This document shows, in pieces, positions 8,903 to 17,887 of a DNA stretch of 64,000 nucleotides. This DNA is from Rhodocyclales bacterium. Its GTDB lineage: Bacteria > Pseudomonadota > Gammaproteobacteria > Burkholderiales > Rhodocyclaceae. Within the stretch, counting starts at the first letter, position 1. Every line of letters starts with the position of its first letter. Below the pieces are notes generated by a model. That model ran no database searches, was not told the origin of the DNA, and saw only the letters and a list, made by a program, of their open reading frames with translations. The stretch lies in assembly GCA_028292485.1 (NCBI GenBank), contig JAQGMG010000024.1, positions 18,485 to 82,484 on the forward strand, written 5' to 3'. The translations under genes and the position numbers were made by a program.

Positions 8903-8932
8903 ACAAGGCCCGCATGTACGGGCCTTGTTTTC
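8903..8932 (+). terminator. Rho-independent terminator of aroG
   Basis: A ten-base perfect stem (ACAAGGCCCG/CGGGCCTTGT) with a six-base loop is followed by TTTTCTT, 22 bases after the aroG stop. Confidence 0.9.
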
Positions 8933-8966
8933 TTGAGTGTCTTGGCGAGGCACACTGCCAAATAGG

Positions 8967-9089
8967 CCGTTCGCCCTGAGCGTGACGAAGTGAAGTCGAA
9001 GGGTAGCTTCGCCAAGGACGAACAAACATGCGGTATTGGAGGCAGTACGCCCTGCTTCGACTCCGCGTTGCTACGCTCAGCACGAACGG
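8967..9089. repeat. Inverted pair of a dispersed CCGTTCG-CTGAGCG-GTCGAAG repeat
   Basis: Arms at 8967-9003 and 9051-9089 are inverted copies at roughly 75 percent identity, sharing CCGTTCG, CTGAGCGT and AGTCGAAG. The motif resembles the CTGAGC-TTGTCGAAG palindromic repeats found between genes in many proteobacteria (from memory). It lies between the aroG terminator and the TMEM175-like gene. Confidence 0.6.
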
Positions 9090-9157
9090 TATGAGGAGAG
9101 GTATGCAAAGCGTCTCTTCCGCCTCTTCACGCCTTTGCAGAAGATTCGGGCAAGGCG

Positions 9158-9745
9158 CTAGACGTGCGGCTCAACAGCCAGCACCCGCTCGATGCGCTTG
9201 TCCGGCACGAACCACATGACCGCCACCGCAACATACAGCGCCAGCGCGGCCCAGCCACTGACAAACGACAGCGGAATTCCAAATGCATAGAGGACGATGG
9301 ACGCCTTCCCCTTGCGATCGCAACCAAGCGCCTTGGCCAATGCCGAATCCGCTGCATGGTGTTGCAACAAGGCCATCGTCAGCAACGAATAAGCACAAGC
9401 CGACATGAACAGGACACCGCCATAACAAGCCATCGGCAGCGATGCAAAATGATTCTCACCCATCCAGCCGGTGACAAAGGGAATCAGCGACAACCAGAAC
9501 AACAGATGCAGGTTGGCCCACATCGCCTGGCCGCTGACGTGCTGCACCACATGAAACAGGTGATGGTGGTTGTTCCAGTAAATACCCACGTAAATGAAGC
9601 TGAGCATATAACTGAGCGCCACCGGCCACAGGCTCAGCAAGGTCGCGAGGTCATCACCATGCGGCACCTTGAGCTCCAGCACCATGATGGTAATGATGAT
9701 GGCGAGCACGCCATCGCTAAAGGCTTCGAGTCGCGTTTTTCCCAT
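9158..9745 (-). CDS. TMEM175-family (DUF1211) membrane protein, putative potassium channel
   Basis: A 195-residue, six-helix membrane protein. The first helix carries RLEAFSDGVLAI, the (R)xxxFSD signature of TMEM175 channels. The start at 9745 is chosen because the signature should lie within the first dozen residues; an upstream in-frame extension through the end of pgi is rejected. Only four bases separate the pgi stop from this start, so translation may be coupled. Bacterial members form tetrameric potassium-permeable channels; that role is inferred. Confidence 0.85.
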   Translation of the reverse strand: MGKTRLEAFSDGVLAIIITIMVLELKVPHGDDLATLLSLWPVALSYMLSFIYVGIYWNNHHHLFHVVQHVSGQAMWANLHLLFWLSLIPFVTGWMGENHFASLPMACYGGVLFMSACAYSLLTMALLQHHAADSALAKALGCDRKGKASIVLYAFGIPLSFVSGWAALALYVAVAVMWFVPDKRIERVLAVEPHV

Positions 9746-9749
9746 GCGC

Positions 9750-11384
9750 TTATCGCCCCAGTGCCAGCTCAATGAGGCTGCGCGTGGAGGCATCGTAAGC
9801 GGAAGCATCGGTTTCTCCTGCCAACACTTTTTCGATTCCCGATGCGAGCTGCTTGCCAAGTTCGACGCCCCACTGGTCGAAGGAGTTCACGTCCCAGATG
9901 ACGCCCTGAACAAAGACCTTGTGCTCGTATAGCGCAATCAGCGAGCCGAGCGAACGCGGGCTCAGTTCATCGAGCAGCAAGGTATTGCTCGGCCGGTTGC
10001 CCGAGAACACGCGATGCGGAATTGCCGCTGGAATATCCAGCTCGGGCATGCCACGCGCGGTGAGTTCGGCGCGCACTTCGTCCGCGTCCTTGCCACGCAT
10101 CAGCGCTGCCGATTGCGCGAAGCAACTCGCCGCAAGCGTGCGCTGATGATTCGGCAGTGTGCCGGCTTGCTGCAGGGCGAGAATGAAGTCGACGGGGATC
10201 AATGCGGTGCCCTGATGCAGCAACTGGAAATAGGCGTGCTGGCCATTGATACCCGGCTCGCCCCAAATCACCGGTCCGGTGGCATAAGCGATGCGTTCGC
10301 CATCGCGGCGCACGCCCTTGCCGTTGGATTCCATATCGAGTTGCTGCAGGAAAGCAGGCAGGCGATGCAAGGTCTGGTTGTACGGCGCGATGACGTGCGA
10401 GCGAGCCCCGAGAAAATTCACGTACCAGACGCCGAGCAAGGCGAGCAGCACCGGCAGGTTCTCCGCCGACGGCGCCGTACGGAAATGCACGTCCATTTCA
10501 TAGGCGCCGACGAGCAGCTCATCGAAGTTCTCGGGGCCGATCGCCAGCATGACAGGCAAGCCGATGGCCGACCACAGCGAATAGCGGCCACCGACCCAGT
10601 CCCAGAAGCCGAACATGTTGTTGGCATCGATACCGAAAGCGGTGACCTTCTCACGATTGGTCGACACCGCCACGAAATGCCTGGCAACCGCCGATTCGTC
10701 GCCGCCGACCGCATCGAGCAACCACTGACGCGCGCTGCGCGCATTGGTCAGCGTCTCGATGGTGGTAAAGGTCTTCGAGGCGATGACGAACAGCGTCGTC
10801 GCCGGGTTCAGATGCTTGAGCGTGGCGACGATGTGCGCACTGTCAACATTGGAGACGAAATGCACGCGCGGGCCGCTGGCGAACGGCTTGAGCGCTTCGC
10901 ACACCATCAGCGGACCGAGGTCTGAGCCACCGATACCAATATTGACCACGTCGCTGATGCTCTGTCCGTCAAACCCTTTCCATTCGCCATTGCGCACACA
11001 ACGCGCAAATGCGTAACAGCGCTCGCGAACCGCGCGAACTTCGGGCAACACGTCCTGACCGGCGACGCGGATCTCGCCCTTGCCCTGATAGCGCAGCGCC
11101 GTGTGCAGCACTGCGCGGTCTTCCGTGTTGTTGAAATTTTCGCCGCCAAACATGGCGTCGCGTTGTACAGCGAGTTTGCATGCGTCGGTCAGCGCCAACA
11201 GTTGGCTCATGACATCATCATTGATGCGGTTCTTCGAGTAGTCCAGCAGAATGCCGCAGGCCTTGACGTGGTAACGCTCGGCGCGTTGTGCGTCGACTTC
11301 GAAGAGCTGGCGCATATGCACATTGCCTGTTTCGACGGCTAGCGAGGAGAGATTTTGCCAGGGGGTTGTCAGCGTGGGATTCAT
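9750..11384 (-). CDS. pgi: Glucose-6-phosphate isomerase
   Basis: A 544-residue cytosolic enzyme interconverting glucose 6-phosphate and fructose 6-phosphate. Signatures are visible: the substrate loop NIGIGGSDLGP near residue 150, the GGRYSLWSAIGL region, GEPGINGQHAYFQLLHQGT, and the C-terminal lysine context. The length fits the roughly 549 residues of E. coli Pgi. The start at 11384 (MNPTLTTPWQ) gives the usual N-terminus; the frame is open 33 codons further upstream, but this reads through the intergenic region. No strong ribosome site is seen. With glk at 25.7 kb it supplies upper glycolysis. Confidence 0.96.
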   Translation of the reverse strand: MNPTLTTPWQNLSSLAVETGNVHMRQLFEVDAQRAERYHVKACGILLDYSKNRINDDVMSQLLALTDACKLAVQRDAMFGGENFNNTEDRAVLHTALRYQGKGEIRVAGQDVLPEVRAVRERCYAFARCVRNGEWKGFDGQSISDVVNIGIGGSDLGPLMVCEALKPFASGPRVHFVSNVDSAHIVATLKHLNPATTLFVIASKTFTTIETLTNARSARQWLLDAVGGDESAVARHFVAVSTNREKVTAFGIDANNMFGFWDWVGGRYSLWSAIGLPVMLAIGPENFDELLVGAYEMDVHFRTAPSAENLPVLLALLGVWYVNFLGARSHVIAPYNQTLHRLPAFLQQLDMESNGKGVRRDGERIAYATGPVIWGEPGINGQHAYFQLLHQGTALIPVDFILALQQAGTLPNHQRTLAASCFAQSAALMRGKDADEVRAELTARGMPELDIPAAIPHRVFSGNRPSNTLLLDELSPRSLGSLIALYEHKVFVQGVIWDVNSFDQWGVELGKQLASGIEKVLAGETDASAYDASTRSLIELALGR

Positions 11385-11433
11385 GTTGATGTGCACCGTT
11401 TGAAGTTCATATATTTGCCTGAATATCGCCGCG

Positions 11434-12156
11434 CTACCGAAGCAAACCCTGTACCCAGCGGCTATACAGGCGATCAGCCACACTTCGCATGACGGGTAGC
11501 GCGCGCGGCATGTCTGCCAATTGTTTCTCGGTCGTTTGCACCGATGCTGGCAAGGGCTTTATGGCATCGCATTCAGCCGCCCAATCGGTATTCCAATCCA
11601 ATATCAGTGCTTGCGTCATTTCGATGTGAAACTGCATGCCCAGATGAATGCTCTCTTGCGGCCCCAGCACGTAAGCCTGGTTGGCACAGTATTCACCGCC
11701 GAGAATGCGAACCGCGCCTTTGGGCAGACTGAAGGTTTCGCCATGCCACTGATAGGCGTCAAATGATTGTGTGTTGCCGAGCCAGTGAAGGGCTGCGGGC
11801 GTATCGGTGGCTTGTACGCGACCCCAACCGATCTCCTTCACGGGGTTGCGCGTGACCTCGCCGCCGAGCGCCAGCGACATGAGTTGCCCGCCGAGGCAGT
11901 GGCCGATTACCGGCATGTCGATCGCGACGGCCTGGCGAATGAGCGCAAGCTCCTGGCTTATCCACGGCAGGCTGTCATTGACGCTCATCGGGCCGCCCAT
12001 GAAGCACAGGCCGCTGAATGCTTCGATGTCGACCGGCACGGCATCGCCGCGATCTATCGCGACGAGTTGCCAGGGAATCGCCTGCTCATCGAGGAAGCTG
12101 GCAAAATGACCCGGCTGGACGTTATGACAATGTTGGAAAACTGCGACGGGCTTCAT
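11434..12156 (-). CDS. Class I glutamine amidotransferase-like protein
   Basis: A 240-residue stand-alone GATase1 domain. The nucleophile elbow is GHCLGGQ (Cys87), and the catalytic His/Glu pair is in MQFHIEMT near residue 177. A gene of this type usually makes a GuaA-like amidotransferase domain without a synthetase; the acceptor is not identifiable. Its start codon shares bases with the divergent protease gene (CATG at 12154-12157). The last 40 residues form a helical extension. It is transcribed toward pgi with a 49-base gap. Confidence 0.85.
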   Translation of the reverse strand: MKPVAVFQHCHNVQPGHFASFLDEQAIPWQLVAIDRGDAVPVDIEAFSGLCFMGGPMSVNDSLPWISQELALIRQAVAIDMPVIGHCLGGQLMSLALGGEVTRNPVKEIGWGRVQATDTPAALHWLGNTQSFDAYQWHGETFSLPKGAVRILGGEYCANQAYVLGPQESIHLGMQFHIEMTQALILDWNTDWAAECDAIKPLPASVQTTEKQLADMPRALPVMRSVADRLYSRWVQGLLR

Positions 12157-12862
12157 GATCGAAAATCTGACTGTGCGCCAATATGCGATTGTGGCAAGTG
12201 CTCATCCACGTGCCCTCTTACGCGCCATTCTATGTGCGATCTCATGCGCAATGGCGTTCAATGTGCAGGCCGCCGAGGTCGCACTGGTTGGCATATTCCC
12301 CGGCAAGGCAGTTCTGAGCATTGACGGCGGCGCGCCGCGCACCCTCTCGCCGGGACAGACTTCGGGCGCCATCAAACTGATCGCGGTGGAACGCGATGCC
12401 GCCGTGATCGAATCCGGCGGCAAACGCGAGCGTGTGCTGCTGGGCGGTCAGCCGTATTCCGTTGGCAGTAGCGGCGCTGCGGGCGATGGCGCGGTGCAGA
12501 GCATTACGCTGGTTGCTGACCTTCAAGGGCACTTCATCGCGGCGGGCAGCATCAATGGCGCGCCGGTTACCTTCCTGGTCGACACCGGCGCCAGCTCGGT
12601 CGCCCTGACCACGCAACAGGCGAAGATGGCTGGTATCGATTACACGGCTGGCGAACGCGGCTATGCCAATACCGCCAACGGCGTGGTGCAGACCTGGCGG
12701 GTAATGCTCGACAAGGTAACCATCAATGGGCTGACCTTGCAGAATGTTGAAGGCACGGTGCTGCCCGCAGGATCCAACGTCGCCCTGCTCGGCATGACGT
12801 TCCTTAACCGCCTCAACATGAGCCGCGAGGGCAATACCATGATCCTCAAGCGGCGCTTCTGA
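12155..12862 (+). CDS. Periplasmic retropepsin-like aspartic protease (TIGR02281-type)
   Basis: A 235-residue protein with an N-terminal signal sequence ending about NVQAAE (residues 36-41), so it is likely exported. The catalytic motif is FLVDTGASS, with Asp143, and the flap-like C-terminal part has ALLGMTFLNRL. It belongs to the single-domain clan AA proteases. The start is uncertain: ATG 12155 overlaps the divergent gene's start, and a GTG at 12172 would also give a signal peptide. It is followed after 20 bases by the Nudix gene, so the two may be co-transcribed. Confidence 0.85.
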   Translation: MIENLTVRQYAIVASAHPRALLRAILCAISCAMAFNVQAAEVALVGIFPGKAVLSIDGGAPRTLSPGQTSGAIKLIAVERDAAVIESGGKRERVLLGGQPYSVGSSGAAGDGAVQSITLVADLQGHFIAAGSINGAPVTFLVDTGASSVALTTQQAKMAGIDYTAGERGYANTANGVVQTWRVMLDKVTINGLTLQNVEGTVLPAGSNVALLGMTFLNRLNMSREGNTMILKRRF

Positions 12863-12882
12863 CAGCGCAAACAATTTTCAAA

Positions 12883-13578
12883 GTGCAAGATCAGTATCTC
12901 CTCACAGCGCTTCGCTCCCGCTTTGCAAACAGCGCAGATTTCCCTTGGGAAGCCGAGTGGCCCTTGCACGCTGAACAAAGCGGCGCGAGCGTCCTTATCG
13001 CCATCGCGCCCGGCCCACAAGGGCTATCGATCTTGCTGACGCGCCGCACCGACCATCTCTACAATCATCCCGGCCAGATATCCTTTCCTGGCGGACGTAT
13101 CGAAAGCGATGATGCCTCGCCGATTCGCGCCGCCTTGCGCGAAACGGAAGAAGAGATCGGCCTGCGCGGCGATCAGGTCGAAGTGCTCGGCGTATTGCCG
13201 GACTACGCCACCTCGTCCAACTTTCGCATAACACCAGTGGTCGGACTGGCCTCGCCCGATTTCGTGCCGAAGCTCGACGCCTTCGAGGTAGCAGAGCTGT
13301 TCAGCGTGCCACTGGGCTTCGTCCTGCAAATGAACAACTACCAGCGCCACCGCGTGCAGCGGCAGGATGCCGTCCGCCACTTCTTCGCCGTTCCCTACCT
13401 GGGGCGCTTCATCTGGGGTGCCACGGCGGGCATGCTCGCCATGTTTGCAGCCTTCATGGATGTACAGAATCAAATCGAAGCACAACTAACAGACGCGCGG
13501 CGCTCAGGGCAGACGGACCTCGGGGCATCCGCCTCGGCCCAGGCCGGGAGTGGCGTATACTCGGGCCAAACCCGTTGA
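12883..13578 (+). CDS. Nudix hydrolase, CoA pyrophosphatase-like
   Basis: A 231-residue protein with a GTG start. The Nudix box is PGGRIES followed by AALRETEEEIGL (about residues 68-92), preceded by the LLTRRTDHLYNHPGQISFPGG block characteristic of the CoA-pyrophosphatase (NudL/YeaB) subfamily. The predicted reaction is hydrolysis of CoA or related dinucleotides. The C-terminal 35 residues are low-complexity and probably dispensable. No clear ribosome site precedes the GTG, but no other start precedes the conserved part. Confidence 0.87.
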   Translation: MQDQYLLTALRSRFANSADFPWEAEWPLHAEQSGASVLIAIAPGPQGLSILLTRRTDHLYNHPGQISFPGGRIESDDASPIRAALRETEEEIGLRGDQVEVLGVLPDYATSSNFRITPVVGLASPDFVPKLDAFEVAELFSVPLGFVLQMNNYQRHRVQRQDAVRHFFAVPYLGRFIWGATAGMLAMFAAFMDVQNQIEAQLTDARRSGQTDLGASASAQAGSGVYSGQTR

Positions 13579-13676
13579 TTGATTTCACTTGATCGTCGAT
13601 GACACCTGCCGCTGCGATTGTGACGCGTGCGACGCAACGCAACGTAATGGCTCCCTGACAAGAACCTGTAAGTACC

Positions 13677-14603
13677 ATGACGCTGTTCTCGCTCGTTTTC
13701 GCGCTGCTCCTCGAACAATTCCGCCCGCTCAAGGCAGCCAGGGTGCTCTATCCACCGCTGGAGGCCCTCGGAGACTTTTTCGAGAGCCGCTTCAACGATG
13801 GTCAGGCCCGCCACGGCGCAATTGCCTGGTTTCTCATGGTGCTGCCGCCTGTATTACTCGTGGCCATCGTCTATTTCGTGCTGTACCACGCTGTGCATCC
13901 GCTGGCAGCATTCGTCTTCAATATCGTCGTGCTCTATTACACGATGGGCTTTCGCCACGTCAGCCACTTTTTCACGCGCATCCACGCTGCATTGCGCGCG
14001 CAGGACCTGGCAACGGCGCGCAGCCTCATCGGCGAATGGCGCGGCCACCTGCATGATCAGAGCAGCTCGCAGGAAATCACTCGCCTGACCATCGAGAACG
14101 GCATCATTGGCGCACACCGCCAGGTCTTCGCCATCATCATCCTGTTTGTACCGCTTGTAGGCCCGTGCGGCGCGCTGCTGTATCGCATGTCCGAGTTCTA
14201 CGCGCGCTACTGGGGCAAGAGCAATGACGCCGACATGCTCGAATTCGGCAGCTTCGCGCGCAAGGCCTTCTTTTACATCGACTGGCTACCCTCGCGTATC
14301 ACCGCCATCTCCTTCTCCATCGTCGGCGATTTTGAAGACGCGATTTACTGCTGGCGCATGCAGGCGGAGAAGTGGCCGGAGCCGACCGAAAGCGTATTGC
14401 TCGCCAGTGGCGCCGGCGCGCTGGGCGTGCGCCTGGGCCAGCCGATCCATGAAAGCGGCGAGATCATCGAGCGCCCCGAGCTGGGCACCGGCGACGAAGC
14501 CGAAGTCGAATACCTGCAAAGTTTTGTCGGGCTCGTGCGTCGCACCCTGGTGCTCTACGTGCTGGTGATGCTGATGATGGGTATTACACGGTTAGTAAGC
14601 TGA
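13677..14603 (+). CDS. CobD/CbiB-family membrane protein
   Basis: A 308-residue protein with helices near residues 45-70, 80-95, 155-175 and at the C-terminus. The arrangement and motifs resemble the CobD/CbiB family seen in betaproteobacteria outside cobalamin operons (FALLLEQFRPL at the N-terminus, DWLPSRITAISFSIVGDFEDA near residue 202). The PxR(I/L)TA-type block is the CbiB hallmark. No cobalamin genes are nearby, so a role in adenosylcobinamide synthesis is doubtful; an AmpE-like role is an alternative. It is the last gene before a REP-like repeat. Confidence 0.75.
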   Translation: MTLFSLVFALLLEQFRPLKAARVLYPPLEALGDFFESRFNDGQARHGAIAWFLMVLPPVLLVAIVYFVLYHAVHPLAAFVFNIVVLYYTMGFRHVSHFFTRIHAALRAQDLATARSLIGEWRGHLHDQSSSQEITRLTIENGIIGAHRQVFAIIILFVPLVGPCGALLYRMSEFYARYWGKSNDADMLEFGSFARKAFFYIDWLPSRITAISFSIVGDFEDAIYCWRMQAEKWPEPTESVLLASGAGALGVRLGQPIHESGEIIERPELGTGDEAEVEYLQSFVGLVRRTLVLYVLVMLMMGITRLVS

Positions 14604-14619
14604 GCGCTTGGCAGAACCT

Positions 14620-14710
14620 GTAGGTCGGATGAGCCGCAGGCGTTATCCGACATCTTGTGAAGACTTCCCGCAATCCAGACGTCGGCAGGCGCTACGCTTT
14701 TCCGACCTAC
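14620..14710. repeat. REP-like inverted pair (GTAGGTCGGA type), degenerate
   Basis: GTAGGTCGGATGAGC at 14620 and the inverted TTTTCCGACCTAC ending at 14710 enclose GTTATCCGAC and GTCGGCAGGCG. The left arm matches the unit of the perfect inverted repeat at 52518-52606. It fills the space between the convergent CobD-like gene and miaA. Confidence 0.75.
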
Positions 14711-14712
14711 CG

Positions 14713-15672
14713 CTACCTCGCCAGCCAGCGTTCGACGCTATCAATAAGCTTGGCTCCCGTGCCTGGCGCAAGGCTGTCGACTTCCACCAGCTCTGGCCAG
14801 TTCTCGCGAAACTGCCGTAACCACGTGAGCTGCCGCTTGGCCAGCTGCCGCGTGGCGGCAATCCCCTTGAAGCGCATCGTCACATGATCGTAGGCGCCAT
14901 CGATGTATTCCCACATCTGGCGGTAGCCGACGCAGCGCATGGACGTCATGTCCAGCCGCAAGGCATAGCGTTGGCGCAAGCTGCGCACCTCGTCTTCAAA
15001 ACCATTGGCGAGCATTGCATCGAAGCGCAAAGCGATGTTCTCGTGAAGAACCGCTCTATCCGAAGGTGTCAGCGCAACGGGCATGAACTCAATCTGCATA
15101 TCCGCACCCTGCTCACGCCTGGCATAGCTCTCGGCAAGCGGTCGACCGGTGAGCATGACGATTTCCAGCGCGCGTTGAATGCGTTGCGCATCGGTTGCGT
15201 GCAGGCGTGCGGCCGCAGCCGGGTCAAGCGCAGCAAGCCGCGCATGCACTGCGGGCCAGCCTTGCGTTGCAGCGTCATGATCGATCTGCGCCCGCAAGGC
15301 GGGGTCGGCTTGCGGCAGGTCGGACAGGCCCTCGCGCAGCGCCTTGAAGTACAACATCGTGCCGCCCGCCAGCACCGGCAAACGGCCACGCGCATGAATG
15401 TCGTGAATCAGCCGCAGGGCGTCTTCGCCAAACCGCGCGGCGGAGTAAGCTTCTTCCGGGCTGACAATGTCGATGAGATGATGCGGGCAGACGGCAAGTT
15501 CATCGGCATGCGGTTTGGCCGTGCCGATGTTCATGTCGCGAAACACCAGCGCCGAGTCGACGCTGATGATCTCGATTGGCAGAGCGCGCGCCAGCGACAG
15601 TGATGCAGCCGTCTTTCCGCTGGCCGTCGGGCCCATCAACATCAGGGCGCGCGGAATATGCTTGTTACTCAT
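14713..15672 (-). CDS. miaA: tRNA dimethylallyltransferase
   Basis: A 319-residue enzyme that adds a dimethylallyl group to A37 of tRNAs reading U-initial codons. The P-loop GPTASGKT lies at about residues 14-21, with [19 protein letters not shown] next, then the [10 protein letters not shown] block and the C-terminal [12 protein letters not shown]. The start at 15672 gives the normal N-terminus; the open frame continues 110 codons upstream through the divergent gene and is not coding. The dimethylallyl diphosphate it needs would come from the dxs pathway found at 33.8 kb. Confidence 0.95.
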   Translation of the reverse strand: MSNKHIPRALMLMGPTASGKTAASLSLARALPIEIISVDSALVFRDMNIGTAKPHADELAVCPHHLIDIVSPEEAYSAARFGEDALRLIHDIHARGRLPVLAGGTMLYFKALREGLSDLPQADPALRAQIDHDAATQGWPAVHARLAALDPAAAARLHATDAQRIQRALEIVMLTGRPLAESYARREQGADMQIEFMPVALTPSDRAVLHENIALRFDAMLANGFEDEVRSLRQRYALRLDMTSMRCVGYRQMWEYIDGAYDHVTMRFKGIAATRQLAKRQLTWLRQFRENWPELVEVDSLAPGTGAKLIDSVERWLAR

Positions 15673-15684
15673 GGTAATGCACTG

Positions 15685-16605
15685 ATGACAAATGCAAGTC
15701 GCAGGTTTTTCGTCGTAAGGTTTTTGCGCTGCATGCTGGCGCTGTTCGCATTCTGGACCTTGTCGCCCGCGGCTCACGCTGCCGGTGAGCCACTGCCCAT
15801 GTGGGAGATACGCAGCACGGCATCCAGGGGCACAGTGTATCTGCTCGGCTCGATCCACGTCTGTCGCGAAACCTGCCTGCAATTTCCGGAATCGATATTG
15901 CGACGTTTCCGCGGCAGTCAGGCCCTGGCACTGGAACTCGACCCGACACGCCCCGAACTGATGAGCCAGATGATGGCGGCGATGGCATTGCCTCCAGGCC
16001 AAACGCTGAGCAGCAAGCTGTCACCGTCCCAGTCGCGCAAGCTGCAAAGCGTCGTTGGCGACCTGGGCTTGCCCATGCAATTCCTCGACGGTATGCGGCC
16101 CATCATGGCTGCCACGATGATTTCAGCGCTTGCCGCCCAGAAACAAGGGCTGACCATGCAGGACGGCATCGATGTCTGGTTCTTGCAGCAGGCGCAAAGC
16201 AATAACAAACCGGTGCGTGAACTCGAAACCATCGAGCGCCAGCTGGCGGCGCTGACCAGCGGCTCGGAGAGCGACCAGATCACGGCCCTGCAGGAAACGC
16301 TCGACATGATCGAAAAACGCCGCTTCGGGCCTTATCTGGAGGAAATGGTGCAGGCCTGGCAGAGAGGCAATCTGCCGAAAATCTCACAGCTGATGCGTGA
16401 GGGAGAAGGCCAATCGAAGGGGCTGGAACAAGAACTGTTCAACAAGCGCAACGCTGAGATGGCAGAAAAGATCAGCCTGTGGTTGTCGCGTGGCGAAGAG
16501 GTTTTCGTGGTGATCGGAGCCGGCCATATTGCTGGCAAGGGCAACGTAGCAGATCTTCTGGCACGCAAGGGGTTTTCAGTACGCCAGGTGAATAACGGCG
16601 AGTAG
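15685..16605 (+). CDS. TraB/GumN-family protein, exported
   Basis: About 306 residues. A signal peptide is expected (basic start, hydrophobic core, AAHAAGEP near residue 33). The TraB/GumN hallmarks are [12 protein letters not shown] near residue 53 and the C-terminal [16 protein letters not shown], which carry the two conserved GxxH-type motifs. Related proteins are putative metal-dependent proteases (erythromycin-esterase/TIKI-like fold); the substrate is unknown. The start at 15685 avoids overlap with divergent miaA; ATG at 15658 is the alternative. Confidence 0.82.
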   Translation: MTNASRRFFVVRFLRCMLALFAFWTLSPAAHAAGEPLPMWEIRSTASRGTVYLLGSIHVCRETCLQFPESILRRFRGSQALALELDPTRPELMSQMMAAMALPPGQTLSSKLSPSQSRKLQSVVGDLGLPMQFLDGMRPIMAATMISALAAQKQGLTMQDGIDVWFLQQAQSNNKPVRELETIERQLAALTSGSESDQITALQETLDMIEKRRFGPYLEEMVQAWQRGNLPKISQLMREGEGQSKGLEQELFNKRNAEMAEKISLWLSRGEEVFVVIGAGHIAGKGNVADLLARKGFSVRQVNNGE

Positions 16606-16629
16606 ACGAAAATTAGACCAGGAAAAGAC

Positions 16630-16661
16630 GCGAAAACGGGGGCCATGGTCCCCGTTTTCGC
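16630..16661. terminator. Hairpin between convergent genes
   Basis: A 12-13 base stem (GCGAAAACGGGG with CCCCGTTTTCGC) around CCATGG lies between the convergent TraB-like and TRAP-binding-protein genes. The U-run is weak on both sides, better on the minus strand (GTCTTTTCC). Confidence 0.6.
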
Positions 16662-16676
16662 AGAATTACTTTACCT

Positions 16677-17768
16677 TCAGCGCCGGCCCATCGGCATGCT
16701 GTGCATGAAGTCGTCGAAGCTCTTTTCCGCAACACGGAACCAAAGCAGTTCCTCATCGCGGAATTTCTTCCAGGGCTCGTATATCTTCTTCCACTTGGCA
16801 TTTTTTGCCGAGTACTCGTTGTATAGCTCATCAGCCGACTTGCTTGCCGCCGTCATGATCTCCCTGGAGAACGGGCGCAACAACGTGCCGGCAGCCACCA
16901 GGCGGCGCAATGCGTTGACGTTTCTGACGTCATAGCGCGCCTGCATCTCAAGGTGCGCATAGGCGCATGCATCCTCGAGTATCTGCTGGTATTCCTTGGG
17001 CAACTCCTGGTACTTCTTCTGGTTCACATACAGGGAAAGCTGCGCGCTACCCTCCCAGAAGCCCGGGTAGTAGTAGTACTTCGCCACCTTGTTGAAACCG
17101 AGCTTTTCATCGTCATACGGCCCCACCCATTCGACTGCGTCGATGGTTCCTTTCTCAAGCGCCGGATAGATATCGCCGCCCGCTATCTGTTGCGGCACGA
17201 CACCGAGTTTGGATAACACCGGCCCACCGAGGCCACCGATGCGCATCTTCAAACCTTGCAGATCCTTGAGCGTCTTGATTTCCTTGCGATACCAGCCGCC
17301 CATCTGTGTGCCGGTGTTGCCGCACGGGATGTTGTAGATGTTGTAATCCTTGAAGAAGTCGCGCAGCAGATCCATGCCGCCGCCTTCCCACAGCCATGCC
17401 GATTGCTGACGGCTGTTGAGCCCGAACGGAATAGCCGCGTCGAACGCAAACGCCGGGTCCTTGCCGATGAAGTAGTAACCGGCCGTATGACAGCAATCCA
17501 CCGTGCCATCCTTGACCGCATCCAGAACACCGAGGCCCGGTACAAGTTCGCCGGCAGCGAAAATCTGGATATCGAACTTGCCACCGGTAGCGGCCTTGAC
17601 GTGCTGGGACACAACTTCTGCCGCAGCGAAAATGGTGTCCAGGCTCTTCGGGAAACTCGACGCCAGGCGCCACTTGATGGTCGGAGCCGACTGCGCAATC
17701 GCCGGCGCTGCAACTGCGCCTGCAGCCAGCCCCGCACTGGCCTTCTTCAGAAACGAACGACGTTCCAC
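16677..17768 (-). CDS. TRAP transporter solute-binding protein (DctP family), Tat-exported
   Basis: A 363-residue periplasmic binding protein. The start is GTG at 17768, with AGGAGGGG upstream at good spacing. The N-terminus ERRSFLKKASAG is a Tat signal with a hydrophobic stretch ending APAIAQ. The body has the DctP/TakP-type features WRLASSFPKSLDT, the KMRIGGLGG loop and DAVEWVGPYDDEKLGF, typical of alpha-keto or hydroxy acid binders. No DctQ or DctM permease gene lies within this window on either side, so the membrane partner is encoded elsewhere. A hairpin at 16630-16661 follows the gene. Confidence 0.92.
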   Translation of the reverse strand: MERRSFLKKASAGLAAGAVAAPAIAQSAPTIKWRLASSFPKSLDTIFAAAEVVSQHVKAATGGKFDIQIFAAGELVPGLGVLDAVKDGTVDCCHTAGYYFIGKDPAFAFDAAIPFGLNSRQQSAWLWEGGGMDLLRDFFKDYNIYNIPCGNTGTQMGGWYRKEIKTLKDLQGLKMRIGGLGGPVLSKLGVVPQQIAGGDIYPALEKGTIDAVEWVGPYDDEKLGFNKVAKYYYYPGFWEGSAQLSLYVNQKKYQELPKEYQQILEDACAYAHLEMQARYDVRNVNALRRLVAAGTLLRPFSREIMTAASKSADELYNEYSAKNAKWKKIYEPWKKFRDEELLWFRVAEKSFDDFMHSMPMGRR

Positions 17769-17887
17769 TTGAGCCCCTCCTGTAGTAAGTCTGTGTCCAG
17801 ACAAGCAAAACGATTATAGGAGTCTGGCGAGCCCTGAGCGTCAGGCATTACCCGACCACGTCGCAACCCGGCATGGCATTGGCCGTC

